Shown here: positions 37,942-46,583 of the stretch, piece after piece
Layout: each line of letters begins with the position of its first letter
Numbering within the stretch: position 1 is the stretch's first letter
Assembly (NCBI RefSeq): GCF_000711725.1
Contig: NZ_JONP01000002.1
Span: forward strand, 248,001 to 312,000
Direction: 5' to 3'
DNA from: Roseomonas aerilata DSM 19363
Lineage (GTDB): Bacteria > Pseudomonadota > Alphaproteobacteria > Acetobacterales > Acetobacteraceae
Length of the DNA stretch: 64,000 nt
Program-made: the position numbers and the translations under genes
The notes under the pieces: model-generated
Database searches by the model: none
Seen by the model: the letters and a program-made list of their open reading frames with translations, nothing else
Told to the model about the DNA's origin: nothing

Positions 37942-38916
37942 ATGCGCCGCCGTGCCCGCTTCCTGGCCGCTTTCGCCGCCCTGGCCCTCGCGCTCGGGCC
38001 CGCCGTTGCCGAGGCGCGTCCCGGCGGCGGTGCCTCCTCGGGTAGCCGTGGGTCGCGCAGCTACAGCGCCCCGCCCGCGACCCGCACCGCGCCGGGCACC
38101 GCCACCCCGTTCAACCGCACGGAAGCCCCGCGCGAGGCGCCCGGTGCCGCCAGCCCAGGCTACCAGCCGCGTCCCGCGCCCTCCTACACCACGCCCAGCC
38201 GGGGTGGGATGTTCGGCGGCGGGTTCATGAGCGGCCTGATGGGCGGGCTGCTTGGCGCCGGCATCGCCGGCATGCTCTTCGGCCACGGCGCTTTCGGCGG
38301 CATGTCCGGCGGCTCGGGCTTCCTCGGCTTCCTGCTGCAGCTGGCCATCATCGCCGGCATCATCTGGCTCGTGCTGCGCGTCATCCGCGGCCGCCGCGCC
38401 GGCATGCCGGCCATGGCCGGCGCCGGGCCGCGCGGTGCGATGCCGAACGCCTATGCCCGTGAGATGGACGGCAACGCCATGGGCGGCGCCGGCGGCCGTG
38501 CGGCGACCCGCCCGGTGAACATCGGCGAGGCGGACTTCACCGCTTTCGGCAACAGCCTTGTCGCCATCAACCGCGCCTGGTCCGCCGGGGACGTGGCCGC
38601 CCTGCGCCGCCTGGCCACGCCGGAGATGGTCCGCTACTTCGAGGGCGACCTGCGCGACCTCGCCGCCCGCGGCTGGCGGAACGAGACCCGCGACGTGAAG
38701 CTCGAGGCCGGCGACCTTGCCGAGGCGTGGTCCGAAGGCGGCACCGACTACGCCACCGTCGCGATGCGCTTCAGCCTCATCGACGTGACGCGCGACGCCG
38801 CCGGGCAGGTGGTGGAGGGCGACCCCAACACCCGCCAGACCGTGACCGAGATCTGGACCTTCGCGCGCCGGCCGGGCGAGGCCTGGGTGCTCTCGGCGAT
38901 CCAGCAGGCGCGCTAA
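37942..38916 (+). CDS. Tim44-like domain membrane protein
   Basis: 324-residue protein. ATG at 37942 is preferred (GGAG upstream) over a GTG at 37912. A signal-like helix (RFLAAFAALALALGPAVAEA) leads into a Ser/Pro/Gly-rich linker, a Gly-rich hydrophobic part with two helices (GLMGGLLGAGIAGMLFG and QLAIIAGIIWLVLRVIRG), and a C-terminal Tim44/MBA1-like domain of about 130 residues (INRAWSAGDVAALRRLATPEM...EIWTFAR). Bacterial Tim44-like proteins are poorly understood and may serve envelope assembly. Repeat copy E begins four bases after its stop. Confidence 0.85.
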   Translation: MRRRARFLAAFAALALALGPAVAEARPGGGASSGSRGSRSYSAPPATRTAPGTATPFNRTEAPREAPGAASPGYQPRPAPSYTTPSRGGMFGGGFMSGLMGGLLGAGIAGMLFGHGAFGGMSGGSGFLGFLLQLAIIAGIIWLVLRVIRGRRAGMPAMAGAGPRGAMPNAYAREMDGNAMGGAGGRAATRPVNIGEADFTAFGNSLVAINRAWSAGDVAALRRLATPEMVRYFEGDLRDLAARGWRNETRDVKLEAGDLAEAWSEGGTDYATVAMRFSLIDVTRDAAGQVVEGDPNTRQTVTEIWTFARRPGEAWVLSAIQQAR

Positions 38917-38920
38917 CCCC

Positions 38921-39172
38921 CCGGAGAGGGCGCTGCCCTCTCCGGACCTCACCCGCCAGGAGCCTGGTTGGACCTATAGGTCCAACCCTGGACCTGCACC
39001 TGGCTGTCGCGGATGCGATGATGAAGGCCGGTGCTTCCTGCGGCGCCCCCCCGGACGTGCAATCGCCTCGGGTCCACGACCCAAGGCGCACCGACCGCAA
39101 AGTAATCCCAACTCGAAGAAGATGATGGTGAGGGGTCTGGGGCGAGGAAGAATTCCTTCTTCCTCTCCCCAG
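38921..39172 (-). repeat. Four-hairpin dispersed repeat, copy E (inverted; alternative hairpin 3)
   Basis: The only copy in reverse orientation. Hairpin 4 (CCGGAGAGGGC-GCT-GCCCTCTCCGG) is 38921-38945; the alternative hairpin 3, a perfect palindrome GTTGGACCTATAGGTCCAAC, is 38967-38986; hairpin 2 is near 39064-39088; hairpin 1 is 39137-39172 and sits 25 bases past the stop of the reverse M23 gene. It fills the convergent gap between the Tim44-like and M23 genes. Confidence 0.85.
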
Positions 39173-39197
39173 CCCCCTTAGCGCTCGCCGATCAATC

Positions 39198-40043
39198 TCA
39201 ACGCCCCGGCTCCGGCAGAACCGGCCGAGGGTCGAGCGAGGTCGAGAGCCAGAACAGTCCCAGGTGGAGGTGCGGCCCGGTGACGCGCCCCGTGGCACCG
39301 GACGCGCCGATCACCTGCCCGCGTGAGACCTGATCGCCCTGCCCCACATTGAAGCGCGACATATGGGCGTAGAGGGTCGTGACCCCGTGCCCGTGCTCGA
39401 TTAGCAGGGTGTTGCCGGTGAAGTAGAGGTCCTCGGCCAGCGTCACGCGCCCGCCCGCTGCAGCCACCAGGGGCGTGCCCACGGGCACCGCGATGTCGAG
39501 GCCGAGATGGGGCGCACGCGGCTGGCCGTTCAGGATGCGCTGGCTGCCGTAGACGCCGCTGATCCGCCCATGGGCGGGCCAATCGAAGCCCTCCGCGAAA
39601 TAGGGGGTGGCGGTGTCGGTGCGGCGCGCGGCGTTCAACCGTTCCTGCTCGGCGCGGATGCGGGTCATGTCCTGGTTGTCGGGCGTCACCATCCGGTTCG
39701 GCAGGCCGTTCAGGTGCTGGATGTCCCATTGGCGGGGCGCGACGGCGAGGCGTCGTTCCTCCCGCGCGCCGTTGGGCGCCGTGACGGTGAGGGTTGCCTC
39801 CGGCCCGGCGTCGCGTCCCAGCCCGAAGGCGAAGATCCCCGCCGGCGAGACGCGGAGCGCCCGGCCCTCGAAGGCGACGCGGCTGCCGGGATCGACGCGG
39901 CCGGTGACGAGCGCGCCCTGCGTAATGCGCTCCGGCAGCACGAGGGCCGCCGCCGCGGGTCGGGCGAGAAGCAGGGCGGGCAGGGCCAGCGCCGCGCGGC
40001 GCGGCAGGCGGGCCGCGGGGTGGTGGTTCACTCGATCGGGCAT
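39198..40043 (-). CDS. Secreted M23 (LytM-type) peptidase
   Basis: 281-residue periplasmic protein of the peptidoglycan endopeptidase family. It has a positively charged signal (PRRAALALPALLLARPAAAA), a beta-rich N-terminal domain, a central region, and the M23 domain with zinc ligands in HLGLDIAVPVGTP and GPHLHLGL. The further H in TLYAHMS completes the active site, so it is probably active rather than a degenerate EnvC/NlpD type. It lies 25 bases from the xseA stop on the same strand and may be co-transcribed with it. Confidence 0.9.
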   Translation of the reverse strand: MPDRVNHHPAARLPRRAALALPALLLARPAAAALVLPERITQGALVTGRVDPGSRVAFEGRALRVSPAGIFAFGLGRDAGPEATLTVTAPNGAREERRLAVAPRQWDIQHLNGLPNRMVTPDNQDMTRIRAEQERLNAARRTDTATPYFAEGFDWPAHGRISGVYGSQRILNGQPRAPHLGLDIAVPVGTPLVAAAGGRVTLAEDLYFTGNTLLIEHGHGVTTLYAHMSRFNVGQGDQVSRGQVIGASGATGRVTGPHLHLGLFWLSTSLDPRPVLPEPGR

Positions 40044-40068
40044 GGGGACTTCCGGCAGAAAATGGCGT

Positions 40069-41646
40069 TCAGAGCAGCGTTTCCTGGGCCGCGCCGCCCC
40101 GTTCGCGCCGCTTCGCGCGGTCGTCGGTCACGCCGAGGCTGCCATCGGCGAATTGCAGGCTCAGCCGCTGCCCGGCCGCTACCTGGGCCGCGGCCGTGAC
40201 GGGCTGGCCGGCGGTGTCGCGCACGAGGGCGAAGCCGCGCTCCAGAAGCGCCTGATAGGAGGCGCCCTCCAGCCGGGCCGAGAGGCCGCGCAGCGCCGAC
40301 CGGCACTGGCGAAGATGCGCCGTGACGAAAGGCGTCGGGTCGGGGATGCGGGCCAGCGTCGCGTTGCGCTCGGCCAGGCGGCGCTGCGCCGCGGCGTCCA
40401 ACCGTTCGGCAGCGCGGCTTTCGGCAGCGCGCGCCTCGCGCAGCCGGGCGCGCAGCAGGGGCGCGAGATCCGGCATCCGGGCCAGCGCGCGGGACTGGCG
40501 CCCCACCGCCGCGCGCGTGGCGCCGCCGATCCGCAGTTCCAGCAGCGAGAGCGCCGCGCGCCGGGCCGCGATCGCCTCCTGCGGGCGGGGCAGGCGGCCG
40601 GCCGTGCCCTCCAGCACCCGCCGCTTGGCGCCGATCAGCGCGCGCGGGGCGAGCTGGAGGCGGTGCGCGCGGTCCTCCAGCCGGTTGCGGCCGGCGGCGA
40701 TCAGGGCGGGCAGGTCGGGCAGGCCCTTGGCGGCGCGGTCCAGCCGGATGCGCCCGCGGTCGAGCACCGAATGCGCGGCACGCGCGAGGCGCGTGCCCCG
40801 CTGATCGAGGCCGGCTGCCAGTTCCTCGCGGGAGGGCACGGCCAACTCCGCCGCCGCGGTGGGCGTGGGCGCCCGCCGGTCGCTCGCGAAGTCGATCAGC
40901 GTCGTGTCGGTCTCGTGCCCGACGGCGGAGATGAGCGGGATGGGCGAGGCCGCGGCGGCGCGTACCACCACCTCCTCGTTGAAGGCCATCAGGTCCTCGA
41001 GACTGCCACCGCCGCGCGCCACGATGATCACGTCCGGCCGGGGGATGCGCCCGAGCGGCGAGAGGGCGCCCATGGTGGCGATCGCCGCCGCCACCTGCTC
41101 GGCCGCGCCCTGCCCCTGCACCGCCACCGGGATCAGCAGCACGCGGCGCGGGAAGCGACGGGCGAGCGTGGTGCGGATGTCGTGCAGCACCGCGCCCTTC
41201 TCGCTCGTGATGACGCCGATCACCTCGGGCAGGAAGGGCAGCGGGCGCTTGCGGTCCTCGTCGAACAGCCCCTCCGCGCCGAGCCGCAGCCGCAGCCGCT
41301 CGATACGTGCCAGCAGCGCGCCCTCGCCGGCATATTCCAGCCGCTCGATCTGCAGCGCGTAGTCCGAGCGCTTGTCGGAGGCGGTGATCTTGCCCGTCGC
41401 GATCACCTCCACCCCGTTCTCCGGCCGCACCGCCAGCTTCGAGAGGGCGCCGCGCCAGATGATCGCGCGGATGGTGCCCGTCTCGTCCTTCATCGAGAGG
41501 TAGGAGTGGCCGGAGGGATAGGTCTTGAACTCGGTGATCTCGCCGCGTACTCGGATCCGCCCGAAGGCGGTCTCCAGCGTGCGCTTCACCGCGCCCGAAA
41601 TCTCGGAGACGCTGTATTCGGGGATATTGCCGTGGGTGCCGTCCAT
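40069..41646 (-). CDS. xseA: Exodeoxyribonuclease VII large subunit
   Basis: 525-residue catalytic subunit of the single-strand exonuclease used in repair. The N-terminal OB-fold (YSVSEISGAVKRTLETAFGRIRVRGEI) and the nuclease motifs (DVIIVARGGGSLEDLMAFN and SAVGHETDTTLIDFASDRRAPTPTAAAEL) are intact; the C-terminal long coiled coil is also present. Length is normal for alphaproteobacteria. The small subunit xseB is not in the window. The final quarter has an extra sequence ending GGAAQETLL. Confidence 0.96.
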   Translation of the reverse strand: MDGTHGNIPEYSVSEISGAVKRTLETAFGRIRVRGEITEFKTYPSGHSYLSMKDETGTIRAIIWRGALSKLAVRPENGVEVIATGKITASDKRSDYALQIERLEYAGEGALLARIERLRLRLGAEGLFDEDRKRPLPFLPEVIGVITSEKGAVLHDIRTTLARRFPRRVLLIPVAVQGQGAAEQVAAAIATMGALSPLGRIPRPDVIIVARGGGSLEDLMAFNEEVVVRAAAASPIPLISAVGHETDTTLIDFASDRRAPTPTAAAELAVPSREELAAGLDQRGTRLARAAHSVLDRGRIRLDRAAKGLPDLPALIAAGRNRLEDRAHRLQLAPRALIGAKRRVLEGTAGRLPRPQEAIAARRAALSLLELRIGGATRAAVGRQSRALARMPDLAPLLRARLREARAAESRAAERLDAAAQRRLAERNATLARIPDPTPFVTAHLRQCRSALRGLSARLEGASYQALLERGFALVRDTAGQPVTAAAQVAAGQRLSLQFADGSLGVTDDRAKRRERGGAAQETLL

Positions 41647-41755
41647 CGGGAGGATTATGGCGCCGGATAGCCCAAGGCGCCACGCGCCCTTCGCGTGAAA
41701 CCCTCCCCGCCCCCCTCCTTCCGCTTCCCGAACCGCCGGAGCTGCTTTCCCCTCT

Positions 41756-42925
41756 ATGCCAGCCGACCTAACGGCCCCCGCCGAAGACCAGCTCGCGCGG
41801 CTGCGCCGCTACGGCGAGATCCTGAGCGACTTCGGGCGCATGACCTCCGAGGTCATCGAGGTGGATCGTCTTGTCCAGCTCGCCTGCCTCCAGGCGGCGC
41901 GCGGCATCGGCATCCGCCACACGAAGGTGCTGCGCTACCGGCCCGAGGCGGGGGACCTGCTGGTGGTGGCCGGCGTGGGCTGGGCGCCAGGCGTGATCGG
42001 CCACGCGAGCCTCGGCACCGACCTCGCCTCCCCGCCCGGACAGGCGCTGCAGACCCGCCTGCCCAACGTGGTCGAGGACCTGCCGAACGATCCCGAGTAC
42101 CGCTACTCCGATCTCCTGCGGAACCACGGCATCGTCTCGGTGCTCAACGTGCCGGTGACGGTCGATGGCTATGTCTGGGGCGTGCTGGAGGTGGACAGCC
42201 AGGAACCCCGGCACTTCGCCGCGGACGACGTGCGCTTCCTCTCGGCCATGGGACACATCCTCGGCCTGGCGCTGCGCGGGCGGATCGGGGAGCAGGCGGC
42301 GGTGGGCGCAGTGGCCGATGCCGCCCGGGCCCTGGCGCAGGAGCGGATGCTGCGCGGCGAGCTGCAGCACCGGAGCAAGAACGACCTCCAGCTGATCCTT
42401 TCGTTGCTGGTGATGCAGCGGCGGCGGCTCACGGACCCCGAGGCGCGCCGCATCGTCGGCGACGTGCTGGATCGCGTGGCCGCCATCGGCGTCGCCCACG
42501 ACCAGCTGAGCCCGGAGAGCGGCACGGGGCTGATCGACCTCGCGGACTACCTCCAGGCCCTCTGCGGCAACCTCTCCAGGCGGCGGCAGGGGGTGGCGGT
42601 GGAGGCCTCGGTGGAGAGCGCGGCCATGTCCCACTCCCGCGCCGTGCCCCTCGGCCTCGCGGTGAACGAACTGGTGACGAATGCCCTGAAACACGCCTTC
42701 CCCCAGGGCCGCGAGGGCGCGATCCGGGTGGAGTTCCAGGTGATGCCGCCCGGCGAAGGCCGCCTCTGCGTGCGCGACGACGGCATCGGCATGGGCCCGC
42801 CCCGCCCCGGCAGCTCAGGCACGGAACTCGTGCGGCGGCTGGCGCAACAGGTGGGCGGGCGTGTCGAGCAGATGCCGCAGGCCCAGGGCACCGGCTTCTG
42901 CGTGACCTTTCCGCTGGTGATCTGA
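41756..42925 (+). CDS. GAF-domain sensor histidine kinase, HisKA_2/HWE-like
   Basis: 389-residue soluble kinase. The N-terminal 190 residues make a GAF domain (residues about 35-180). The phosphoacceptor region ELQHRSKNDLQLILSLLVMQRRR is HisKA_2-like (H-R-x-K-N-D/N-L-Q pattern), followed by an HATPase domain with N-box VNELVTNALKHAF and G-box DDGIGM...GTELVRRL. Such kinases commonly act in the general stress or light response of alphaproteobacteria, with PhyR-type partners. No partner lies adjacent. Repeat copy D hairpin 1 begins 34 bases beyond its stop. Confidence 0.9.
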   Translation: MPADLTAPAEDQLARLRRYGEILSDFGRMTSEVIEVDRLVQLACLQAARGIGIRHTKVLRYRPEAGDLLVVAGVGWAPGVIGHASLGTDLASPPGQALQTRLPNVVEDLPNDPEYRYSDLLRNHGIVSVLNVPVTVDGYVWGVLEVDSQEPRHFAADDVRFLSAMGHILGLALRGRIGEQAAVGAVADAARALAQERMLRGELQHRSKNDLQLILSLLVMQRRRLTDPEARRIVGDVLDRVAAIGVAHDQLSPESGTGLIDLADYLQALCGNLSRRRQGVAVEASVESAAMSHSRAVPLGLAVNELVTNALKHAFPQGREGAIRVEFQVMPPGEGRLCVRDDGIGMGPPRPGSSGTELVRRLAQQVGGRVEQMPQAQGTGFCVTFPLVI

Positions 42926-42959
42926 GGGGGTTTTTCGGGGCTTTCGGCGCCGATGACTT

Positions 42960-43214
42960 CGGGGAGAGGAAGAAGGAATTCTTCCTCTCCCCGGACCCCT
43001 CACCATCATCTTTTTCTTCAGGTTTGGAATGCTTTGCAGCTGATGCGCCTCGGGTCGTGGACCCGAGGCGCCCGCTCGCACAGGAAGGGACCGGGAAAGA
43101 AACCGGCCTCCGATCACCACATCCGCGAAAGCCAGATGCAGGTCCAGGGTTGGACCTATAGGTCCAACCAGGCTCCTGGCGGGTGAGGTCTGGAGAGGGC
43201 AGAGCCCTCTCCAG
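42960..43214 (+). repeat. Four-hairpin dispersed repeat, copy D (alternative hairpin 3)
   Basis: Hairpin 1 42960-42993 (15 bp stem, loop GGAA), hairpin 2 (CGCCTCGGGTC/GACCCGAGGCG, near 43046-43070), the unpaired spacer in the form CGCGAAAGCCAGA, the palindrome GTTGGACCTATAGGTCCAAC at 43149-43168 in place of the usual hairpin 3, and hairpin 4 43190-43214. The opposite stop (Rieske gene) is 12 bases beyond. Confidence 0.85.
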
Positions 43215-43226
43215 GGAGCCGCAGCG

Positions 43227-43571
43227 TCAGACCCCCGCATCCGCCGGAACGAGGATGACGCCCTCTTCCAGCCGAACCGGCACGGCTTCCAGCCGGTCGC
43301 CGGTGCAGGGCCCGCTGGTGCAGAAGCCGTCCTCGACCCGGAAACGGGCGCCGTGGGTGGAGCAGACGAGATAACGGCCTGTCCCGTCGAGGAAGCGGTT
43401 CGGCAGGGGTTCGAGCGGGATGCCGAGGTGGGGGCAGGCGTTCACGTAGACCCGCACGATCGCCCCCTGCCGGAGGACGACGAGGCTGGTGAAGCCGCCC
43501 GGCACGGGCGGGAAGCCGCGGGCGGTGCCGTCCGGGATCTCCTCCAGCCGGCAGAGGGCGCGCTCGGTCAA
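43227..43571 (-). CDS. Rieske-type 2Fe-2S protein
   Basis: 114-residue small Rieske ferredoxin. The cluster ligands are Cys46-x-His48 (ACPHLG) and Cys70-x2-His73 (VCSTHGA), the standard pattern for NirD-like and dioxygenase-type ferredoxins. It lacks a signal peptide, so it acts in the cytoplasm. It overlaps the EVE gene by four bases and is probably made with it. The electron partner is unknown. Confidence 0.92.
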   Translation of the reverse strand: MTERALCRLEEIPDGTARGFPPVPGGFTSLVVLRQGAIVRVYVNACPHLGIPLEPLPNRFLDGTGRYLVCSTHGARFRVEDGFCTSGPCTGDRLEAVPVRLEEGVILVPADAGV

Positions 43572-43978
43572 AGCCCGGCCATCTCCGAGAGAACGGCCCA
43601 GTGCTCCGGCGAGACAGGCACGACCGAGAGGCGGGACTGGCGGATGAGGGCGAGGTCCTGCAGCCGCGGCTCGGCCTTCATGGCGGCGAGGGTGACGGGG
43701 CGCGGCACGGGGCGGAGGGCGCGCATGTCCACGCAGGCCCAGCGGCCGGTCTCCTCGGTCGGGTCGGGATAGGCCTCGCGCGCGACCTCGACGATGCCGA
43801 CAATCTCCCGGCCCTCGTTCGAGTGGTAGAAGAAGGCGAGGTCGCCAAGGCGCATGGCGCGCAGGTTGTTGGCGGCCTGGGCGTTGCGCACGCCCGTCCA
43901 GGGCTCCACGCCGACGGCCACCTGCTGTTCCCAGGAGAAGGCATCAGGCTCGCTCTTCACCAGCCAGTGGGCGGTCAC
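43568..43978 (-). CDS. EVE-domain protein
   Basis: 136-residue protein of the PUA-like EVE family, which binds modified bases in DNA or RNA. Typical features are HWLVKSEPDAFSWEQ at the start, the WTGVRNAQAANNLR segment, LGDLAFFYHSN, and VGIVEVAREAYPDPTE. Stand-alone EVE proteins are common near housekeeping genes. Upstream of the Rieske gene with four-base overlap, so both share a transcript. Whether it guards against modified nucleic acid is unknown. Confidence 0.9.
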   Translation of the reverse strand: MTAHWLVKSEPDAFSWEQQVAVGVEPWTGVRNAQAANNLRAMRLGDLAFFYHSNEGREIVGIVEVAREAYPDPTEETGRWACVDMRALRPVPRPVTLAAMKAEPRLQDLALIRQSRLSVVPVSPEHWAVLSEMAGL

Positions 43979-44122
43979 CGCTGCTGGCCCCCGCTGCCGT
44001 GCGGGGCGAGCGGCGGGCGGGGTGTGGCGAGGGGCATGGGCGGCTCCGTCGGCGCGGGCGAATCGCCGCCCGGCCGGAGGGCATGGAAGCGCCGCCGGCG
44101 CCTCTGGTGCAATGAGGGGTGC

Positions 44123-44716
44123 TCAGCCGGGCGTCGGGTCGTTGTGCACGCGACGCAGGCGGAAGCCGAGGCCGATCAGCAGCACTCCGCCCGCGACCGC
44201 CTGGATAGCCACGAGCCAGATGAGCGCCAGCAGCCCCGGGCCTGGCGCGGCGGCCAGCCAGAACCCGATGACGACGCTGATCACGCCCCAGAGGGCCAGC
44301 AGCCAGCTCCCGCTGCGCCAGGCGAGGACGAGGCGGAACACCCCGGCGGCGATCGACCAGCCGGCGACGAGCAGCACGAGCACGATGGCCGAGGCGATCG
44401 GCATCATCAGCAGCACCGCGGCGGCGATGAGCGAGACGATGCCCTCCACCACCAGCCATCCCGTGCCGCCGCGCCGGACACCGAGCATGGCGGGCCGGCC
44501 GGTGAAGGCCTGCCAGAGCGTGAAGGCGCCATCGATCGCGAGCCAGGCGGCAAGGGTGCCGAGGATGACGGCGAGCCCAAGGCCAGGCACGAGGAAGGCG
44601 AAGAGGCCGAAGAGGACCGCGACGACCCCGCGCAACAGCAGCAGCCACCAGCCGCTGGCCAGTGCGCGGATCATGCGAAAGCGGCCATCGGAGGCCGGGA
44701 GAGCGGCGGTGGACAT
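44123..44716 (-). CDS. HdeD-like (DUF308) membrane protein
   Basis: 197-residue inner-membrane protein with six hydrophobic helices in three pairs, as in HdeD acid-resistance proteins. The first pair is WWLLLLRGVVAVLFGLFAFL, and the repeated LAIDGAFTLWQAFTG and VLLVAGWSIAAGVFRLV segments mark the DUF308 repeat. It is a single gene divergent from the formamidase gene. Role uncertain, possibly stress-related. Confidence 0.85.
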   Translation of the reverse strand: MSTAALPASDGRFRMIRALASGWWLLLLRGVVAVLFGLFAFLVPGLGLAVILGTLAAWLAIDGAFTLWQAFTGRPAMLGVRRGGTGWLVVEGIVSLIAAAVLLMMPIASAIVLVLLVAGWSIAAGVFRLVLAWRSGSWLLALWGVISVVIGFWLAAAPGPGLLALIWLVAIQAVAGGVLLIGLGFRLRRVHNDPTPG

Positions 44717-44850
44717 GGGGAGGAGCTCCGAAGCGGGCGCGACCGTGGAGCGGCGCGGGACGCGGAAGGTTGCGCGGGAAGGCCGCCGGCTGCCACACCC
44801 TCGCCAAGGGCGCGCCGGCGGGGGAGACTGCGGCGAATCAGGAGATCCCG

Positions 44851-45816
44851 ATGGCCGAGCCGCTCTTCGTTCCCGCGACCCCCGAGACCACGCGCATCGG
44901 CCTCTTCGATGCCGCCTTCCCGCCGGTGGCGAGCATCGCCTCGGGCGAGCGCGTGACGCTCGAATGCGTCTCGGGCCTGGGCGACGCCGTGCCGGAGGAA
45001 GGGCGCGGCATGACGATTCCCGCGGGGCTGCGCGCGATCGCCGAGGCGAACACGGCGGGCGCGGTGGGTCACATCATCACCGGCCCCGTCGAGGTGCGCG
45101 GCGCAGAGCCGGGCGATGCGCTGCGCGTGGAGATCGAGCGGATCGAGCTCGGCGCCGACTGGGGCTTCTGCGGCTTCCGCCCGCTCGTCGGCACGCTGCC
45201 CGAGGATTTTCCTTATCGCCGGATGCTTCATATCCCCGTCGACCAGGCGGCGAAGACCTGCGCGCTGCCGATGGGCGGCGGGATCAGGCTTCCGCTCGCG
45301 CCCTTCTTCGGCGTGATGGGCGTGGCGCCGCCGGAGGAATGGGGCCGGCTTTCCACGAAGGAGCCGCGCGCGCATGGCGGCAACCTCGACAACAAGGAGC
45401 TGGTCGAGGGCACGACGCTCTGGCTGCCCGTGCACGTATCCGGCGCGCGCTTCTCGGCCGGTGACGGCCACGGCGTGCAGGGCGACGGCGAGGTCTGCAT
45501 CAACGCGCTCGAGACCTGCCTCACCGGCACCTTCGGCCTGCATGTCGAGAAGGGCGGCGGCGCGCGCGACCCGATCCTGCGCTTTCCGCGCGCGGAAACG
45601 CCGACGCATTTCATCAGCATGGGGATGCACGAGGATCTGGACATCGCGATGAAGGGCGCGCTGCGGGAGATGATCGCCTTCATCGCCGCGCGCACGAATC
45701 TCTCGGCGGCGGATGCTTACCAGTTCTGCTCGCTCGCGGTTGATTTCCGGGTGACTCAAACCGTGAACGGCGAGAAAGGCGTGCACGGCATGTTGAGGAA
45801 GGGATTGCTCCTCTGA
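44851..45816 (+). CDS. Acetamidase/formamidase family protein
   Basis: 321-residue enzyme of the FmdA/AmdA family that hydrolyses formamide or acetamide to the acid plus ammonia. Recognisable segments are HIITGPVEVRGAEPGDALRVEI, GGNLDNKELVEGTTLWLPV (metal and catalytic region) and SAGDGHGVQGDGEVC. An ideal AGGAG lies seven bases before the ATG. It may supply nitrogen; no transporter genes are adjacent. Confidence 0.9.
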   Translation: MAEPLFVPATPETTRIGLFDAAFPPVASIASGERVTLECVSGLGDAVPEEGRGMTIPAGLRAIAEANTAGAVGHIITGPVEVRGAEPGDALRVEIERIELGADWGFCGFRPLVGTLPEDFPYRRMLHIPVDQAAKTCALPMGGGIRLPLAPFFGVMGVAPPEEWGRLSTKEPRAHGGNLDNKELVEGTTLWLPVHVSGARFSAGDGHGVQGDGEVCINALETCLTGTFGLHVEKGGGARDPILRFPRAETPTHFISMGMHEDLDIAMKGALREMIAFIAARTNLSAADAYQFCSLAVDFRVTQTVNGEKGVHGMLRKGLLL

Positions 45817-45851
45817 CGGCACGTGAAGCGGAGGCATCAAACGGCTGATCC

Positions 45852-45907
45852 GATTCACGTCGCGAATCCTGTCCACAGGTTCGCCCACAATTTCATGCAC
45901 AAGATTC
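45852..45907. promoter_or_regulatory. GANTC cluster and DnaA-like site upstream of gcrA
   Basis: Three GANTC sites (45852-45856 GATTC, 45864-45868 GAATC, 45903-45907 GATTC) fall within 56 bases in a very GC-rich window. A TGTCCACA (45870-45877) resembles a weak DnaA box, and TTGTGGGCAA lies at 45921-45930. GANTC is the CcrM methylation site, and GcrA acts at such promoters. Regulatory use here is inference. Confidence 0.45.
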
Positions 45908-45982
45908 CGTGCGCCGCATCTTGTGGGCAAGCAACTGCATGACCTACCGTATCTTGTATCGGCGTTGACGAGGATGGGCGCG

Positions 45983-46471
45983 ATGGACTGGTCAGCGGAA
46001 GCGATCGAGCAATTGCGTGCGCTCTGGGCGGAAGGGCACTCCACCGCCGAGATCGGACGGCGCATGGGCATCTCGAAGAATGCCGTGGTGGGCAAGGCGC
46101 ATCGCCTGCACCTGCCCGCGCGGCCGAGCCCCATCCACCGCGAGCAGGCGCCTGCCGTCGCCGCCGCATCCACCGCCAGCGAGGCGCCGCGCCCCGTCGC
46201 GTCGCCCCCCCCCGCACCGGCGCCGCGCCCCGTCGCCGCTCCGCGCGTGGTGCCGCCGCCCGCGGCCAGCGCGCCGCGCGTCGCACCGGCCGCCGTCGTG
46301 CGCCCCTTCCAGCGCAGCAGCGCGCGCAGCTGCTGCTGGCCGATCGGCGAGCCCGGCACACCCGAGTTCCGCTTCTGCACGAGCGAGGCGATGCCGACGA
46401 AGCCTTACTGCCTCGAGCACGCCTCCATCGCCTACGTGAAGGCGCGCGATCGGCGCGAGGACGCAGCCTGA
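45983..46471 (+). CDS. gcrA: GcrA-family cell-cycle regulator
   Basis: 162-residue sigma-70 cofactor of alphaproteobacteria. The N-terminal HTH (MDWSAEAIEQLRALW...GISKNAVVGKAHRLHLP) matches GcrA. A long Ala/Pro/Arg linker follows, then a C-terminal zinc-like motif (CCWPIG...FRFC...PYCLEH). ATG at 45983 is chosen: GAGG lies nine bases upstream and the protein begins MDWS as the family does. GcrA binds RNA polymerase and methylated GANTC promoters. Single gene, followed by its own Rho-independent terminator. Confidence 0.95.
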   Translation: MDWSAEAIEQLRALWAEGHSTAEIGRRMGISKNAVVGKAHRLHLPARPSPIHREQAPAVAAASTASEAPRPVASPPPAPAPRPVAAPRVVPPPAASAPRVAPAAVVRPFQRSSARSCCWPIGEPGTPEFRFCTSEAMPTKPYCLEHASIAYVKARDRREDAA

Positions 46472-46497
46472 GGCGAACACCTCACGCGGGATAAGGC

Positions 46498-46526
46498 GCC
46501 GGAGGAGCAATCCTCCGGCCTTTTTT
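46498..46526 (+). terminator. Rho-independent terminator of gcrA
   Basis: GCCGGAGGA and TCCTCCGGC form a perfect 9 bp stem with loop GCAA, followed by CTTTTTT. It starts 26 bases after the gcrA stop. Confidence 0.93.
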
Positions 46527-46548
46527 ATGCGCGGGTTTTATGCGCGGG
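46523..46548 (+). repeat. 13-base tandem duplication after the gcrA terminator
   Basis: TTTTATGCGCGGG occurs twice in a row. It is a simple local duplication with no obvious function, overlapping the T-run of the terminator. Confidence 0.8.
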
Positions 46549-46583
46549 TGATGCTGCCTTCTGATCGGTCGGCCCTGGTGATG

